Assembly: GCA_964523735.1 (NCBI GenBank) | Contig: CAZFYZ010000025.1 | Span: 1-40,451 of the forward strand | Source: CAZFYZ01 sp964523735 | GTDB lineage: Bacteria > Armatimonadota > UBA5829 | Length of the DNA stretch: 40,451 nt | Direction: 5' to 3' | Part shown: one piece after another, positions 1 to 8,099 of the stretch | How positions within the stretch are numbered: the first letter of the stretch is position 1 | Layout of the letters: every line of letters starts with the position of its first letter | Made by a program: the position numbers and the translations under genes | Notes under the pieces: generated by a model | What the model was told of the DNA's origin: nothing | Databases searched by the model: none | What the model saw: only the letters and a program-made list of their open reading frames with translations

Positions 1-1073
1 GACGCAAGCCACTTCGCGCCTGCCTGGCAGAGCCCCATCCCGTGGCCGGACCCTTTTCCTTTGATGACGACATTCCATTTCACGGTCTCCAGCGTAAAGA
101 GCTGACTCTTTACTCCACACGATGCAAGCGCGGATCGCAGCTTACTCCCGCTGACCCGCACAGATCCTGCAGGCGTGCCGAGCGCCACTTGCGCGGCTCT
201 GCCGGACTTGTCAAACTCGACAACTTCGGCACCAGTCAGTTCACCGACACCCTGCACCCCCGCGGCGGTAAGTCTGCTCGCGAGTTCGTTCGCCCCAAGT
301 GAGACCTCCCATTGGCAGTGTGGCACCCCGTCCGGCTCGACAACGGCGCACAGGTAGGGCGTGCTGCCGTTGCCGCACGCTGTGACGCCACCACAGTCTG
401 CCGAATACATGACAGAGGCAGGCTGCCCGCCATGGGCGACAACCATTCCGCGAGTCGCGCGAACGGCCTCGGTGGTGCGCGGTTTTTCGCACTGGACTCC
501 GCCATAGAGCTGACAGTTGGTGGTGTCGCAGAGGTCGTAGTCCTGCGAGCGATGCTTGCTTCGGTTGTGAAGCGCAAACGTGCGGGCAGCAACGGCCTGG
601 GCCTTGATGGCCTCGATAGGATACCCGGACGGCATTTCCTCAGGAACGCACGCTAGCAGGTAGTCCTCAACGGCAACGACGTTGACAAGCTGCAGTGCCC
701 CCGCCTTTGGACGAGCCTCGATGTAGCCGCGGTATTCGCGGGTTGGGCGGTTGGGACTGGCGACGCGGATGGCTGCGGATGGCTCCTTGGGAACGATATT
801 CAAGATCGATCCGGCGGCTGGGCGGACCTCAGCGCCGCACTTGGCGACGATTGTGCCTCCGTCGGCCGAAATCAAGATCGAATCGGAGGGCTTGCACGCG
901 AGCAACTCGGTTCCACCGGCGTCCGCGACAGACAGGCCAGCGGTCGAGGACACGGTTAGTTGGTTGACGCGTGAGTAGAACCTGACCAAGCCGACGCGAA
1001 GGGTGGTGTCGTCTGCATCGGCGGCGGACGCGGCTATCAACGCCAGTATCAGGCCTAGGTAACGTGCTCTCAC
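1..1073 (-). CDS. SpoIID/LytB-domain protein, secreted (3' end outside window)
   Basis: An open frame reads leftward from a GTG at 1073 and leaves the window with no stop, giving about 357 codons. The start is supported by a GGAAAGGAAG ribosome site just upstream. The N-terminus (VRARYLGLILALIAASAADA) looks like a signal peptide. The SpoIID core is clear: VEDYLLACVPEEMPSGYP, then AIKAQAVAARTFAL, then CDTTNCQLYGG with the Cys-x4-Cys pair, and near the edge GSGHGMGLCQAGAKWLA, the conserved C-terminal motif. SpoIID proteins are lytic transglycosylases acting on peptidoglycan stripped of stem peptides; relatives occur in non-sporulating bacteria, so this alone does not prove sporulation. Only a short C-terminal tail should be missing. 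Confidence in the family is high; the biological role is inferred. Confidence 0.9.
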   Translation of the reverse strand, partial: MRARYLGLILALIAASAADADDTTLRVGLVRFYSRVNQLTVSSTAGLSVADAGGTELLACKPSDSILISADGGTIVAKCGAEVRPAAGSILNIVPKEPSAAIRVASPNRPTREYRGYIEARPKAGALQLVNVVAVEDYLLACVPEEMPSGYPIEAIKAQAVAARTFALHNRSKHRSQDYDLCDTTNCQLYGGVQCEKPRTTEAVRATRGMVVAHGGQPASVMYSADCGGVTACGNGSTPYLCAVVEPDGVPHCQWEVSLGANELASRLTAAGVQGVGELTGAEVVEFDKSGRAAQVALGTPAGSVRVSGSKLRSALASCGVKSQLFTLETVKWNVVIKGKGSGHGMGLCQAGAKWLA

Positions 1074-1165
1074 GGCTTCCTTTCCGGGATAGTCAGTGAG
1101 ATCAGGTTAGCATGCGGTCAAGCAGGCGTCAAGAGCGAAAGGGAGGTCACGAAATCGGATGTTAC

Positions 1166-2401
1166 CTAGTGCTCCTGCTGGCCGGACAGGAACGTGGCGA
1201 GGGCGGTGTCGCGGACGAGCGCGAGGGGGACTCCGTGGATGGCGGCGGCGGACTTGCAGTCGTCGTATTCAGGCTGGGCATTGATGACCTCGCCACTGCG
1301 TCGAGCGATCTTCACGCGGATTGAGCCAAAACGCGTATCTACGGTCTGAATCTCGCGCTGCAGGCAGATGCGGCTCCGCCTATCCACGCGAACGCCAATT
1401 GTAGAGGTTTCCTCAAACAGTATGCTGCTCATCTTGTCCGTATCGCCGGGAGAGCAGATCACGGAGACCAGGACAGCGGGGCGGTTCTTCTTCATCTGGA
1501 TCGGCGTGAGGTAGACGTCGAGTGCGCCGGCTGCGAAAAGCCGGTCCATAAGCACATCGTAGNNNNNNNNNNCGAGGAGGGCAACCTCGCAGGGAGTGCC
1601 GCCAACCTCCCCCCAGCCCCCTCCTGAACTGAGGGGGAGCACGCTCGTGCTCTCGGTAGAGACCTCTTCGCCAATCATGACTCGGAGGACGTTGGGGATG
1701 CCGAAGTCCTTCTTGCCCGCGCCATAGCCGATCGAGGTGACGTTCATCGGAGGCATGGGACCAAAGCCTGCGGCAAGCTCGGCGGCTATGGCTGCGCCGG
1801 TTGGGGTGACCAACTCACCCTCGATACCAAGCTGGCGCCAAGGCACGTTCTTCAGGATCTCGGACGTTGCCGGCGCTGGAAGCGGGAACGTGCCATGGGC
1901 TATCTCGACTGTGCCCTGGAATGTTGGCATGGGGCTGGCGTACACCTGGTCGATCCCCAATAGCTCAAGGCAGATGCATACGCCGACGATGTCCACGATA
2001 GCGTCAACCGCACCGACTTCGTGGAAGTGAATCTCTTCAATGTCCTTGCCGTGGATCTTCGCTTCGGCCTCGCCCAGGCGTCTGAAGATGGCAACCGACC
2101 GGTTCCTTACTGCGCCCGATAGAGCGCTATCTTCGATGAGGCGCTTGATATCTGTGAACGACCGGCCGTGGTGGCGATGACCTTCGGCGTGGTCGTGGTG
2201 ATGCTCTTGAACGGACACCGTTACATCGGTCGCGCTGATGCCGCGCTTCACAGTTTTCTCGGCTGCTATCTCGAACTCGTGCAGGTGGAGCTTCTCCAGC
2301 TCAGCCCTTAAGGCGCCGATATCCGCGCCAGCGTCAACCAACGCGCCAAGTGCCATATCGCCGCTTATACCGGCGAAGCAATCGAGATAGGCTAGTCGCA
2401 T
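1166..2401 (-). CDS. larC: LarC, nickel insertion protein for the nickel-pincer nucleotide cofactor
   Basis: LarC (DUF111 family) inserts Ni into the pincer nucleotide, the cofactor of LarA-type racemases and epimerases. The start MRLAYLDCFAGISGDMALGA is the family signature, and a His-rich stretch (HHHDHAEGHRHH) fits a metal handler. The C-terminal half contains GALDVYLTPIQMKKNRP, typical of the LarC2 part. An N-run at 1563-1572 sits at the LarC1/LarC2 junction, where about ten conserved residues (ETNxDDMxPE-like) are expected, so the true gap is longer than ten. Just N-terminal to it is an unusual Gly-rich insert (LPLSSGGGWGEVGG) encoded by a dispersed C-rich repeat. Some lactobacilli join LarC1 and LarC2 by programmed frameshift; the gap prevents testing that here. 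Third gene of larE-larB-larC, 9 nt after larB. Confidence 0.9.
   Translation of the reverse strand: MRLAYLDCFAGISGDMALGALVDAGADIGALRAELEKLHLHEFEIAAEKTVKRGISATDVTVSVQEHHHDHAEGHRHHGRSFTDIKRLIEDSALSGAVRNRSVAIFRRLGEAEAKIHGKDIEEIHFHEVGAVDAIVDIVGVCICLELLGIDQVYASPMPTFQGTVEIAHGTFPLPAPATSEILKNVPWRQLGIEGELVTPTGAAIAAELAAGFGPMPPMNVTSIGYGAGKKDFGIPNVLRVMIGEEVSTESTSVLPLSSGGGWGEVGGTPCEVALLXXXXYDVLMDRLFAAGALDVYLTPIQMKKNRPAVLVSVICSPGDTDKMSSILFEETSTIGVRVDRRSRICLQREIQTVDTRFGSIRVKIARRSGEVINAQPEYDDCKSAAAIHGVPLALVRDTALATFLSGQQEH
1563..1572. other. Assembly gap (10 N) inside larC
   Basis: Ten N at the junction of the two LarC halves. The conserved segment expected here is about 30 nt, so the N count is a placeholder rather than a measured length. 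Confidence 0.95.
1606..1640. repeat. C-rich dispersed element, copy 1 (in frame in larC)
   Basis: Pattern cctcccccc-agccccctcct-gaact-gagggggagc. Closely similar copies lie at 17897-17930 and 32445-32478, and a degenerate one at 15236-15271. The CCCCTC and GAGGGG parts can pair as a short hairpin. This copy is translated, on the opposite strand, into a Gly-rich linker in LarC. Confidence 0.75.
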
Positions 2402-2410
2402 ACAAATCCC

Positions 2411-3169
2411 CTACTTGTTGATCAGATGTGCCAGGTAGCCAGCGCCGAACCCGTTGTCGATATTAACCACGCTTACGCCAACCGCGCAGGAGTTGAGCAT
2501 AGTCAAGAGTGCCGCAAGTCCTCCGAAGCTGGCGCCGTAGCCCACGCTCGTTGGCACTGCAATGACCGGCCTGCTGACAAGTCCGCCTACCACGCTGGCC
2601 AAAGCGCCTTCCATTCCTGCAACCGCAACTAGGACGTTAGCACTCAGGATCTTGTCCTTCTGGTCCAGAAGCCGGTGGATGCCCGCGACGCCTACGTCAT
2701 ATGCGCGCTCCACACGACTGCCAAGCACGGACGCCGTCACAGCAGCCTCTTCAGCTACCGGTATGTCGGCCGTGCCGCCGCATAGAACCATCACATACTT
2801 CTGGTCGCCCGCAAGCTCTTCCTCCGAGCGTGCGGGCTTGCCCACGGTGATGATACGCGCGTGCTCATTATAGGTAGCCTCGGGGATCACTTGCCTGACG
2901 AACTCGAACACTTCGTCAGTTGCTCGGGTACCGAGGACGCATCCTGCGGTCGACGACAGGCGCTTCAGTATCTCACAGACCTGGGCGTTGGTCTTGCCCT
3001 GGCAGAAGACGACTTCGGGGAAGCCGGTGCGGACGCCCCGATGATTATCCAGCTTTGCAAACCCGAGGTCTTCATAAGGCAGTGAACGAAGGCGGTGCAT
3101 GGCGTCATCTATATTCACTTCACCATGCTGAACACCCTCGAGTAGATGGCGGAGTACGTTAGTATCCAT
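2411..3169 (-). CDS. larB: LarB, pyridinium-3,5-biscarboxylic acid mononucleotide synthase
   Basis: LarB carboxylates and hydrolyses nicotinic acid adenine dinucleotide in the first step of nickel-pincer nucleotide synthesis. The 252-residue length is normal. The N-terminal part has the family block GFAKLDNHRGVRTGFPEVVF (about residues 37-55). The C-terminal PurE-like part has VLCGGTADIPVAEEA (129-143), AGMEGALASVVGGL (184-197) and PTSVGYGASFGGLAALLTML (206-225). Cys228 in MLNSCAVG is in the position of the conserved reactive Cys of the family. The ATG at 3169 overlaps the end of larE by 11 nt, indicating translational coupling; larC follows after 9 nt. Confidence 0.93.
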   Translation of the reverse strand: MDTNVLRHLLEGVQHGEVNIDDAMHRLRSLPYEDLGFAKLDNHRGVRTGFPEVVFCQGKTNAQVCEILKRLSSTAGCVLGTRATDEVFEFVRQVIPEATYNEHARIITVGKPARSEEELAGDQKYVMVLCGGTADIPVAEEAAVTASVLGSRVERAYDVGVAGIHRLLDQKDKILSANVLVAVAGMEGALASVVGGLVSRPVIAVPTSVGYGASFGGLAALLTMLNSCAVGVSVVNIDNGFGAGYLAHLINK

Positions 3170-3977
3170 TTGCTTCCTGTTCTAGAGTTTCATTGAGGCT
3201 GCCGGTGCGGTATCCGGCAAGATCAAGAGATACATACGTGTAGCCGAGGGACTTGAGTTCACCTAATATGGCTTCTCGAGTGTGCGGCGACGCAGCCCGG
3301 GCGATGTCGCCGGCCGGAAGCTCGATGCGAGCCGTATCACCGTGGTGACGGACACGGCATTGGCCGAAGCCCAGTCTATACAAGAACGCCTCAGCGCGTT
3401 CGATACGTATTAGCACCTCAGGCGTCAACGCAGTGCCATAGGGCACGCGTGATGCAAGACAAGCGTAAGACGGCTTGTTCCACGTCGGCAGGCCCAGTTC
3501 CCTGGAGATCGAGCGAATCTCCGCTTTGCCAAACCCCAGTTCTTTCAGTGGGCTGCGAACACCGAGTTCCGCAGTTGCCTTCGTGCCCGGACGGAAATCT
3601 GATTCGTCGTCTGCGTTGGCGCCGTCAAGCACAAACGGTAGATCGCGTTCGCGAGCGATCTCCACGATCCTGCCAAACAGAGCGCTTTTGCAGTAGTAGC
3701 AGCGGTCGGGAGGATTGTCGGCGACATGCTCAATGGCGAGAGCATCGGCTCTGATTTTGACCAGGTTCAGCCCCAACTCTTCGGCGGTCGACGCCGCTTC
3801 AGCAAGCTCTGCATCAGGAATCAGACAGGACTCGATCAAAACGCATACCGCCCGTTCTCCCAGGGCGTTAGTTGCCGCTTTCGCGAGCAGCGTACTATCG
3901 ACGCCTCCCGAGTACCCGATCACCGCCCCACCGAGATCGCGGAGCAGTGCTATAAGCCGCTCATAATCGCTTAGCAC
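3159..3977 (-). CDS. larE: LarE, ATP-dependent sulfur insertase of the nickel-pincer pathway
   Basis: LarE adenylates the pincer precursor and replaces its carboxylate oxygens with sulfur. The 272-residue protein has the PP-loop SGGVDS (residues 23-28) and the block PSYACLASRVPYG (169-181), with Cys173 in the position of the sulfur-donating Cys of the Lactiplantibacillus enzyme. It also has a Cys-x2-Cys (Cys93 and Cys96, in DRCYYCKSAL). Three cysteines suggest the [4Fe-4S] subtype, which can turn over catalytically, rather than the sacrificial single-Cys type; this is an inference. The start is a GTG at 3977 with no Shine-Dalgarno sequence, but a strong promoter lies right against it (see 3984-4012). 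First gene of larEBC. Confidence 0.93.
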   Translation of the reverse strand: MLSDYERLIALLRDLGGAVIGYSGGVDSTLLAKAATNALGERAVCVLIESCLIPDAELAEAASTAEELGLNLVKIRADALAIEHVADNPPDRCYYCKSALFGRIVEIARERDLPFVLDGANADDESDFRPGTKATAELGVRSPLKELGFGKAEIRSISRELGLPTWNKPSYACLASRVPYGTALTPEVLIRIERAEAFLYRLGFGQCRVRHHGDTARIELPAGDIARAASPHTREAILGELKSLGYTYVSLDLAGYRTGSLNETLEQEANGY

Positions 3978-4165
3978 GATTCCACTATACCGAAGCAGAT
4001 GCAGTGTGTCAAAGCACCCAAGCCCAACTACACACTATATGACGGTCTGCGAACGAGGGGCAGGATTCACTGGCACCCTGCCATAAATGATAAGCATGTG
4101 TCCAGGGTAGAACGACCTGGACCATAGCAACACACTCATTGGTATTGAGTTATTGGGGGACAGTC
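3978..4165. other. Divergent spacer between larE and the GH38 gene
   Basis: 188 bp between two divergent genes. The left half carries the lar promoter. For the rightward gene the only hints are a weak TTCACT (around 4067) upstream of ATAAGC-like sequence, and a GGGGGAC ribosome site at about 4154-4160. Confidence 0.5.
3984..4012 (-). promoter_or_regulatory. Sigma70-type promoter of larEBC, predicted leaderless
   Basis: Read on the minus strand: TTGACA (4012-4007), a 17-nt spacer (4006-3990), TATAGT (3989-3984), six bases, then the GTG start codon of larE at 3977. Counting seven bases from the last base of the -10 puts the transcription start on the first base of GTG. No ribosome site can be present, so the messenger is predicted to be leaderless. 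Confidence 0.7.
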
Positions 4166-7027
4166 ATGCCGTTCTGTGATGACTACGAGCTATCTTTTCA
4201 TACGCTGGGGCAGTCTGCTGCTTCGGTAAACGCCTCGCTCGAGCGGTTAAAGTGTGAAGTGGAGTTTGCCAGGCGATTCGCCGAACTCTTCACCAAAGAG
4301 CAGCCCGAATGGGAGAGGCTGATAATCAAGGCCCTGAATACGGTGGCCGAAGGGCTGGCGAAGAAGGGCGGAGTAGATCCGGAAGCCATTGTGGGCAAGG
4401 CAGAAAAGCTTCTGGCTCCGATCGGCAAGAAAGCAAAGGACTACACGATCCACTGCTGCGGGCACGCGCACATCGATATGAACTGGCTTTGGCCCTGGCC
4501 TGAGACAGTCAACGTCTCCCACGATACGTTCCTTACGGCTGACAAGCTGATGGAGGAGTTCCCCGAGTTCAGGTTCTCACAAAGCCAGGCTTCCACCTAT
4601 ATCGCAATGGAGGAGTATTGCCCCGAGGTCTTCCAGAAGATCAGGAAACGGGTGAAGAGCGGGCAATGGGAGGTCACCGCCAGCATGTGGGTCGAAGGCG
4701 AGAAGAACTTCGTCTCTGGCGAGTCGCTGTGCAGGCACCTGCTCTACACCAGGGAGTATATGAAAGACAAGCTGGGGCTGGAACCTGAGGATGTTAAGAT
4801 CGACTGGTCGCCGGACACTTTCGGGCACGCTCACACGCTGCCAGCAATACTCCAACGCGGCGGAGTCAGCCGGTACTACTTTCATCGTGCGGGGCCAGGC
4901 TATTGGCTGTTCAAGTGGCGATCACCGGACGGGTCGGAGATAACCGCATTTCAGGACAAGGACAGGCGTGCCTACAACGGTCAGATCGATCCCCCCGACA
5001 TGGCTGCCATGCTTGTGGACTTCGCAAAGGAGACGGGGCTCAAGGACTACTTGTATGTCTACGGCGTTGGTGACCACGGCGGCGGACCGACCAGGCAAGA
5101 CTTGAGGAAAGCGCGCGAGGTCTCCAAGTGGCCGATCTTCCCGACGGTGAAGCTCTCCACGACCGACGCGTTCTTCACCGCAGTGGAGAAAGCGAACGCG
5201 AAGCTGCCGATTATCGACCGAGACCTCAACTTCGTGTTCGAGGGGTGCTACACTTCCCAGAGCCGCGTAAAGCGGGCGAACAGGATCGGGGAAATCATAA
5301 TTCCCGAGGCAGAGACCGCCGCTCTGGTGGCCGGCTCGATTGCGAAGATGCCCTACCCTGCTGACATGGTCACGAAGTCGTGGAGAGATGTGCTCTTCAA
5401 CCATTTCCACGACATTCTGCCGGGCTCGGGGATTCACGCCACCTATGATTACTCAGAAGGGTTGTTCCAGGGAGTCCAGGCGGCGGCGGGCGCTATCACT
5501 ACTCGGGCGATGCGCGTGCTTGCTTCGAAGGTGAACACCGCCTCCGCGGCTCAGTGCAGGCAGACAACGTTCGGCGGCGGGCTTGGTGACGGCCTCGGCG
5601 CCGGCGTCGGAGACGCAAGCTTGCCCGGCGGCCTAACGACCTATAACGTCGGCGCGTTGTGCGCCGAACCGGTCCTGGTCTACAACCACAAAGCTTGGCC
5701 GCGAACGGAGACTGTCTACGCCAAGGTCTGGAACAAGGAACTGGCGGATGACAGGGTGCTGGTTCGTGATTCCGATGGGAACCAAGAAAAGGGACAGGTT
5801 GTAGATCGCGGCAACTATTGGGGACACAAGTACATAACAGTCGCGTTCGAGGCCAAGGACGTTCCCGCTCTGGGATACAAGGTATATGCAGTTGATAGCT
5901 CGCCATCGCCTGTTCCGGGTGAGGGAGCAAAGATCGTCAGCCTTGTCCCCGAGCGGATGACGACCATGGTCTCCGAACTCGGCGATGCCGGAGTGATGGA
6001 GAACGAGTTCCTGCGAGTCGAGGTGGACTCCGCATCGGGAGCGATTGTTCACTTGATCGATAAAGCAACCGGGTTTGACTACGTGCCGGAGGGTGAGTTC
6101 CTGGGAGTGCTTGAGGGATATCAGGAAGCGCCGAACGGCATGAGCGCCTGGAGGATCGGCCAGATCAAGGAAGCCGAGCAGCTTATAGATGGCGGCAGGC
6201 TGGAAATCACTCAGCGCGGGCCGAATCGGGTCGCAGTCAAATGCACGCGCAAGTACAAGAGTTCGGATATTGTGGTTGGGATCGGCCTGAATGCCGGATC
6301 GAGGATGGTGGACTTCAATGTGTGGGTGAAGTGGCTGGAGATCGGGACACCCGAGACGGGAACTCCGATGCTTCGCGCGGCTTTCCCCGTGAATGTCATC
6401 GATGGGACCGCGACGTACGAAATCCCGTTCGGCAGCCAGCAGCGCCCGCAGGGCGAACAGGAGATTCCAGCGCTCAAATGGGCTGATTGTTCGGACGCTG
6501 AGCACGGGCTGACGCTGGTGAACAACAGCAAGTATGGCCACTCCTGCAACCAGGACACGCTGCGGCTGACACTGCTCAGGTCGAGCTACTCTCCGGATCC
6601 TCTGCCGGAGGTAGCGGAACACGAGATCAGCTTTGCAGTGATTCCGCACGAGGGTTCGTGTGACGTAATTGCGTCGACTCGGGCGGGTGAGCAGTTCAAC
6701 TCGCCGTTGGCGATCGTAAGCGCAACGGTTCAGAAGGGCGAGCTTTCCGCTGAGAAGAGCTTCGTCGAGGTGCTGACGCCGAACGTCTTCATCTCTACAG
6801 TCAAGAAGGCGGAGCGCTCGAACGCGGTCGTGATCAGGATGTTCGAGTCCGAGGGCAAGAAGACGACGGCAAAGATCAGGGTCAGCGGGATCGTCAAGCC
6901 AGGGGCTAAGGCTGTGGAGACTGATGTTCTCGAGAGGCCGCTTGCCAAGAATGGGGCGAAGATGGAGGGGGACACGATCAGCGTTGTTATCCCGGCAAAC
7001 GGAATCGCCACGGTGAAGATCGATTAG
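4166..7027 (+). CDS. Glycoside hydrolase family 38 alpha-mannosidase
   Basis: A 953-residue GH38 enzyme, a zinc-dependent retaining alpha-mannosidase. The catalytic domain shows GHAHIDMNWLWPWPETV (from about residue 99; His102 and Asp104 as zinc ligands) and DWSPDTFGHAHTLP, where Asp217 is the expected nucleophile and zinc ligand. Further on are FNHFHDILPGSGI and the C-terminal beta domains. The frame is open further upstream to a TTG at 4139, but the ATG at 4166 has GGGGGAC nine bases before it and is preferred. There is no signal peptide, so it is probably cytoplasmic and acts on imported mannosides. It is monocistronic, ending in a stem-loop at 7062-7086. Confidence 0.93.
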   Translation: MPFCDDYELSFHTLGQSAASVNASLERLKCEVEFARRFAELFTKEQPEWERLIIKALNTVAEGLAKKGGVDPEAIVGKAEKLLAPIGKKAKDYTIHCCGHAHIDMNWLWPWPETVNVSHDTFLTADKLMEEFPEFRFSQSQASTYIAMEEYCPEVFQKIRKRVKSGQWEVTASMWVEGEKNFVSGESLCRHLLYTREYMKDKLGLEPEDVKIDWSPDTFGHAHTLPAILQRGGVSRYYFHRAGPGYWLFKWRSPDGSEITAFQDKDRRAYNGQIDPPDMAAMLVDFAKETGLKDYLYVYGVGDHGGGPTRQDLRKAREVSKWPIFPTVKLSTTDAFFTAVEKANAKLPIIDRDLNFVFEGCYTSQSRVKRANRIGEIIIPEAETAALVAGSIAKMPYPADMVTKSWRDVLFNHFHDILPGSGIHATYDYSEGLFQGVQAAAGAITTRAMRVLASKVNTASAAQCRQTTFGGGLGDGLGAGVGDASLPGGLTTYNVGALCAEPVLVYNHKAWPRTETVYAKVWNKELADDRVLVRDSDGNQEKGQVVDRGNYWGHKYITVAFEAKDVPALGYKVYAVDSSPSPVPGEGAKIVSLVPERMTTMVSELGDAGVMENEFLRVEVDSASGAIVHLIDKATGFDYVPEGEFLGVLEGYQEAPNGMSAWRIGQIKEAEQLIDGGRLEITQRGPNRVAVKCTRKYKSSDIVVGIGLNAGSRMVDFNVWVKWLEIGTPETGTPMLRAAFPVNVIDGTATYEIPFGSQQRPQGEQEIPALKWADCSDAEHGLTLVNNSKYGHSCNQDTLRLTLLRSSYSPDPLPEVAEHEISFAVIPHEGSCDVIASTRAGEQFNSPLAIVSATVQKGELSAEKSFVEVLTPNVFISTVKKAERSNAVVIRMFESEGKKTTAKIRVSGIVKPGAKAVETDVLERPLAKNGAKMEGDTISVVIPANGIATVKID

Positions 7028-7061
7028 CGGATCACCAGATGTCTGGAGTAAGGAGTGATTC

Positions 7062-7086
7062 AGGGCGGCGCGAGAAGCGCCGCCCT
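7062..7086. terminator. Bidirectional stem-loop terminator
   Basis: Perfect 9-bp stem agggcggcg / cgccgccct with a 7-nt loop (cgagaag), followed by gtctta. It lies between the convergent GH38 gene and the lipoprotein gene and can serve both; the T-tract is poor. Confidence 0.75.
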
Positions 7087-7107
7087 GTCTTATTCGAGGC
7101 TATGACG

Positions 7108-7941
7108 TTAGGTCCCGGTCACGACGACGATAGTGCCCAGATCTGTCGCTGGAGCCGTGATGACGACTCCGGTGAGGTCCTTGGTGACTGTGCCTGCAGT
7201 CACGCGGATGTCATAGGTCCCCGCCGCGAGTACGCTGATCCTGAACGTGCCGTCTGATGCTACGACAGCGCCGGTGATCAACGCGTCCGCAACACCGATA
7301 CTTCCCTGGGGATAGACATCGACGGTGGTTCCCTCAGGAATCGGCTGCTCCACGTGAGCTGAGTCCTCCAGCTTGACAGTGCCGGTCACCTCGGAGGCGA
7401 TGTTGACTGGCGACATTGTCATGACCGGATGGAGCTTGAAGTTCTCGCTGCCGGGCGGGTTGTTGACGAATGACTTGGCGGCGTTGAAGTCCAGGATGAG
7501 GGCCATTAGCTGCCCACTCTGGACTGTGAACTCCCGGACGCACTTGACGCCTGTCTGGGCAACATTAGTCAGGTCGACGTCGTGGGGAGTTCCGTCGATG
7601 ACAACTTCCGCGTCTGAGAGCATCAGGCGGACCTGGGTGTAGTGTCCTGCCTCCAGTGGAACATCCGCAAGCATAAGGGAAGATCCACTGGTGCTGTAGT
7701 CAAGAAGATTGACTTCAAGCCCTGGATTGTAGGCCTTGATGGTCTTCCATCCACCGCCGGAGCTGTGGACATCGACACTGGTGATGGTCACATTGATCTC
7801 GTCCGCATTGAGCGGGGCATCTACCAGCGAGACCTGTAGCTGACCGGTGCCACTCGAACTTCCCCCGCCACATCCTGTAACCGCGATCGCGAACAGAGCC
7901 GCGAGGACGAGCAGGATGCATAGGCGCATCATCCTTAACAA
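7108..7941 (-). CDS. DUF4382-type lipoprotein
   Basis: A lipoprotein of about 277 residues. The hydrophobic segment LCILLVLAALFAIAVTGC ends in a lipobox Cys followed by GGGSSSG. Then comes GQLQVSLVDAPLNADEINVTITSVDVHS, the start of a DUF4382 domain, with EAGHYTQVRLML and ALILDFNAAKSF typical of the fold. The last 90 residues (TGTVKLEDS to TDLGTIVVV) resemble a carboxypeptidase-regulatory-like beta sandwich. I chose the TTG at 7941 because a perfect AGGAGG (7956-7951) lies 9 nt before it; ATGs at 7932 and 7929 are alternatives, and the lipobox is kept either way. The function of DUF4382 proteins is not known. It lies downstream of a membrane-anchored GH65-like enzyme on the same strand, but with 150 bp between them. 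Confidence 0.8.
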   Translation of the reverse strand: MLRMMRLCILLVLAALFAIAVTGCGGGSSSGTGQLQVSLVDAPLNADEINVTITSVDVHSSGGGWKTIKAYNPGLEVNLLDYSTSGSSLMLADVPLEAGHYTQVRLMLSDAEVVIDGTPHDVDLTNVAQTGVKCVREFTVQSGQLMALILDFNAAKSFVNNPPGSENFKLHPVMTMSPVNIASEVTGTVKLEDSAHVEQPIPEGTTVDVYPQGSIGVADALITGAVVASDGTFRISVLAAGTYDIRVTAGTVTKDLTGVVITAPATDLGTIVVVTGT

Positions 7942-7960
7942 CTTTGACGACCTCCTATTT

Positions 7961-7980
7961 CCGATGCTAAAGCATCTCGG
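7961..7980. promoter_or_regulatory. Hairpin next to the lipoprotein ribosome site
   Basis: gatgct-aa-agcatc (7963-7976), with flanking CCG/CGG, forms a small perfect hairpin a few bases upstream of the AGGAGG. It could modulate translation or be an operator; there is no direct evidence of use. Confidence 0.35.
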
Positions 7981-7986
7981 CTGCAC

Positions 7987-8099
7987 ACAATAGTGTTGAC
8001 GCAGCAGATAGGCACGTTGTTCCTGACGATTAGGTGGTTCTTCGGCAAACCGGCAATCACACCAGCGGCAAAACTAACAGGCAGCTGCAACGGCCTAGG
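7987..8099. other. Spacer between the GH65-like gene and the lipoprotein gene
   Basis: 113 bp with no open frame of note and no stem-loop with a T-run. It could hold the lipoprotein promoter, but I see no convincing hexamer pair. Confidence 0.4.

Noticed and set aside
1..1073. SpoIID-like gene as proof of sporulation
   Set aside because: SpoIID-domain proteins are common in non-sporulating phyla, and no other spore gene is in the window.
5633..6649. 338-codon antisense frame inside the GH38 gene
   Set aside because: It is the shadow of a clear GH38 reading frame, with no motif or ribosome site.
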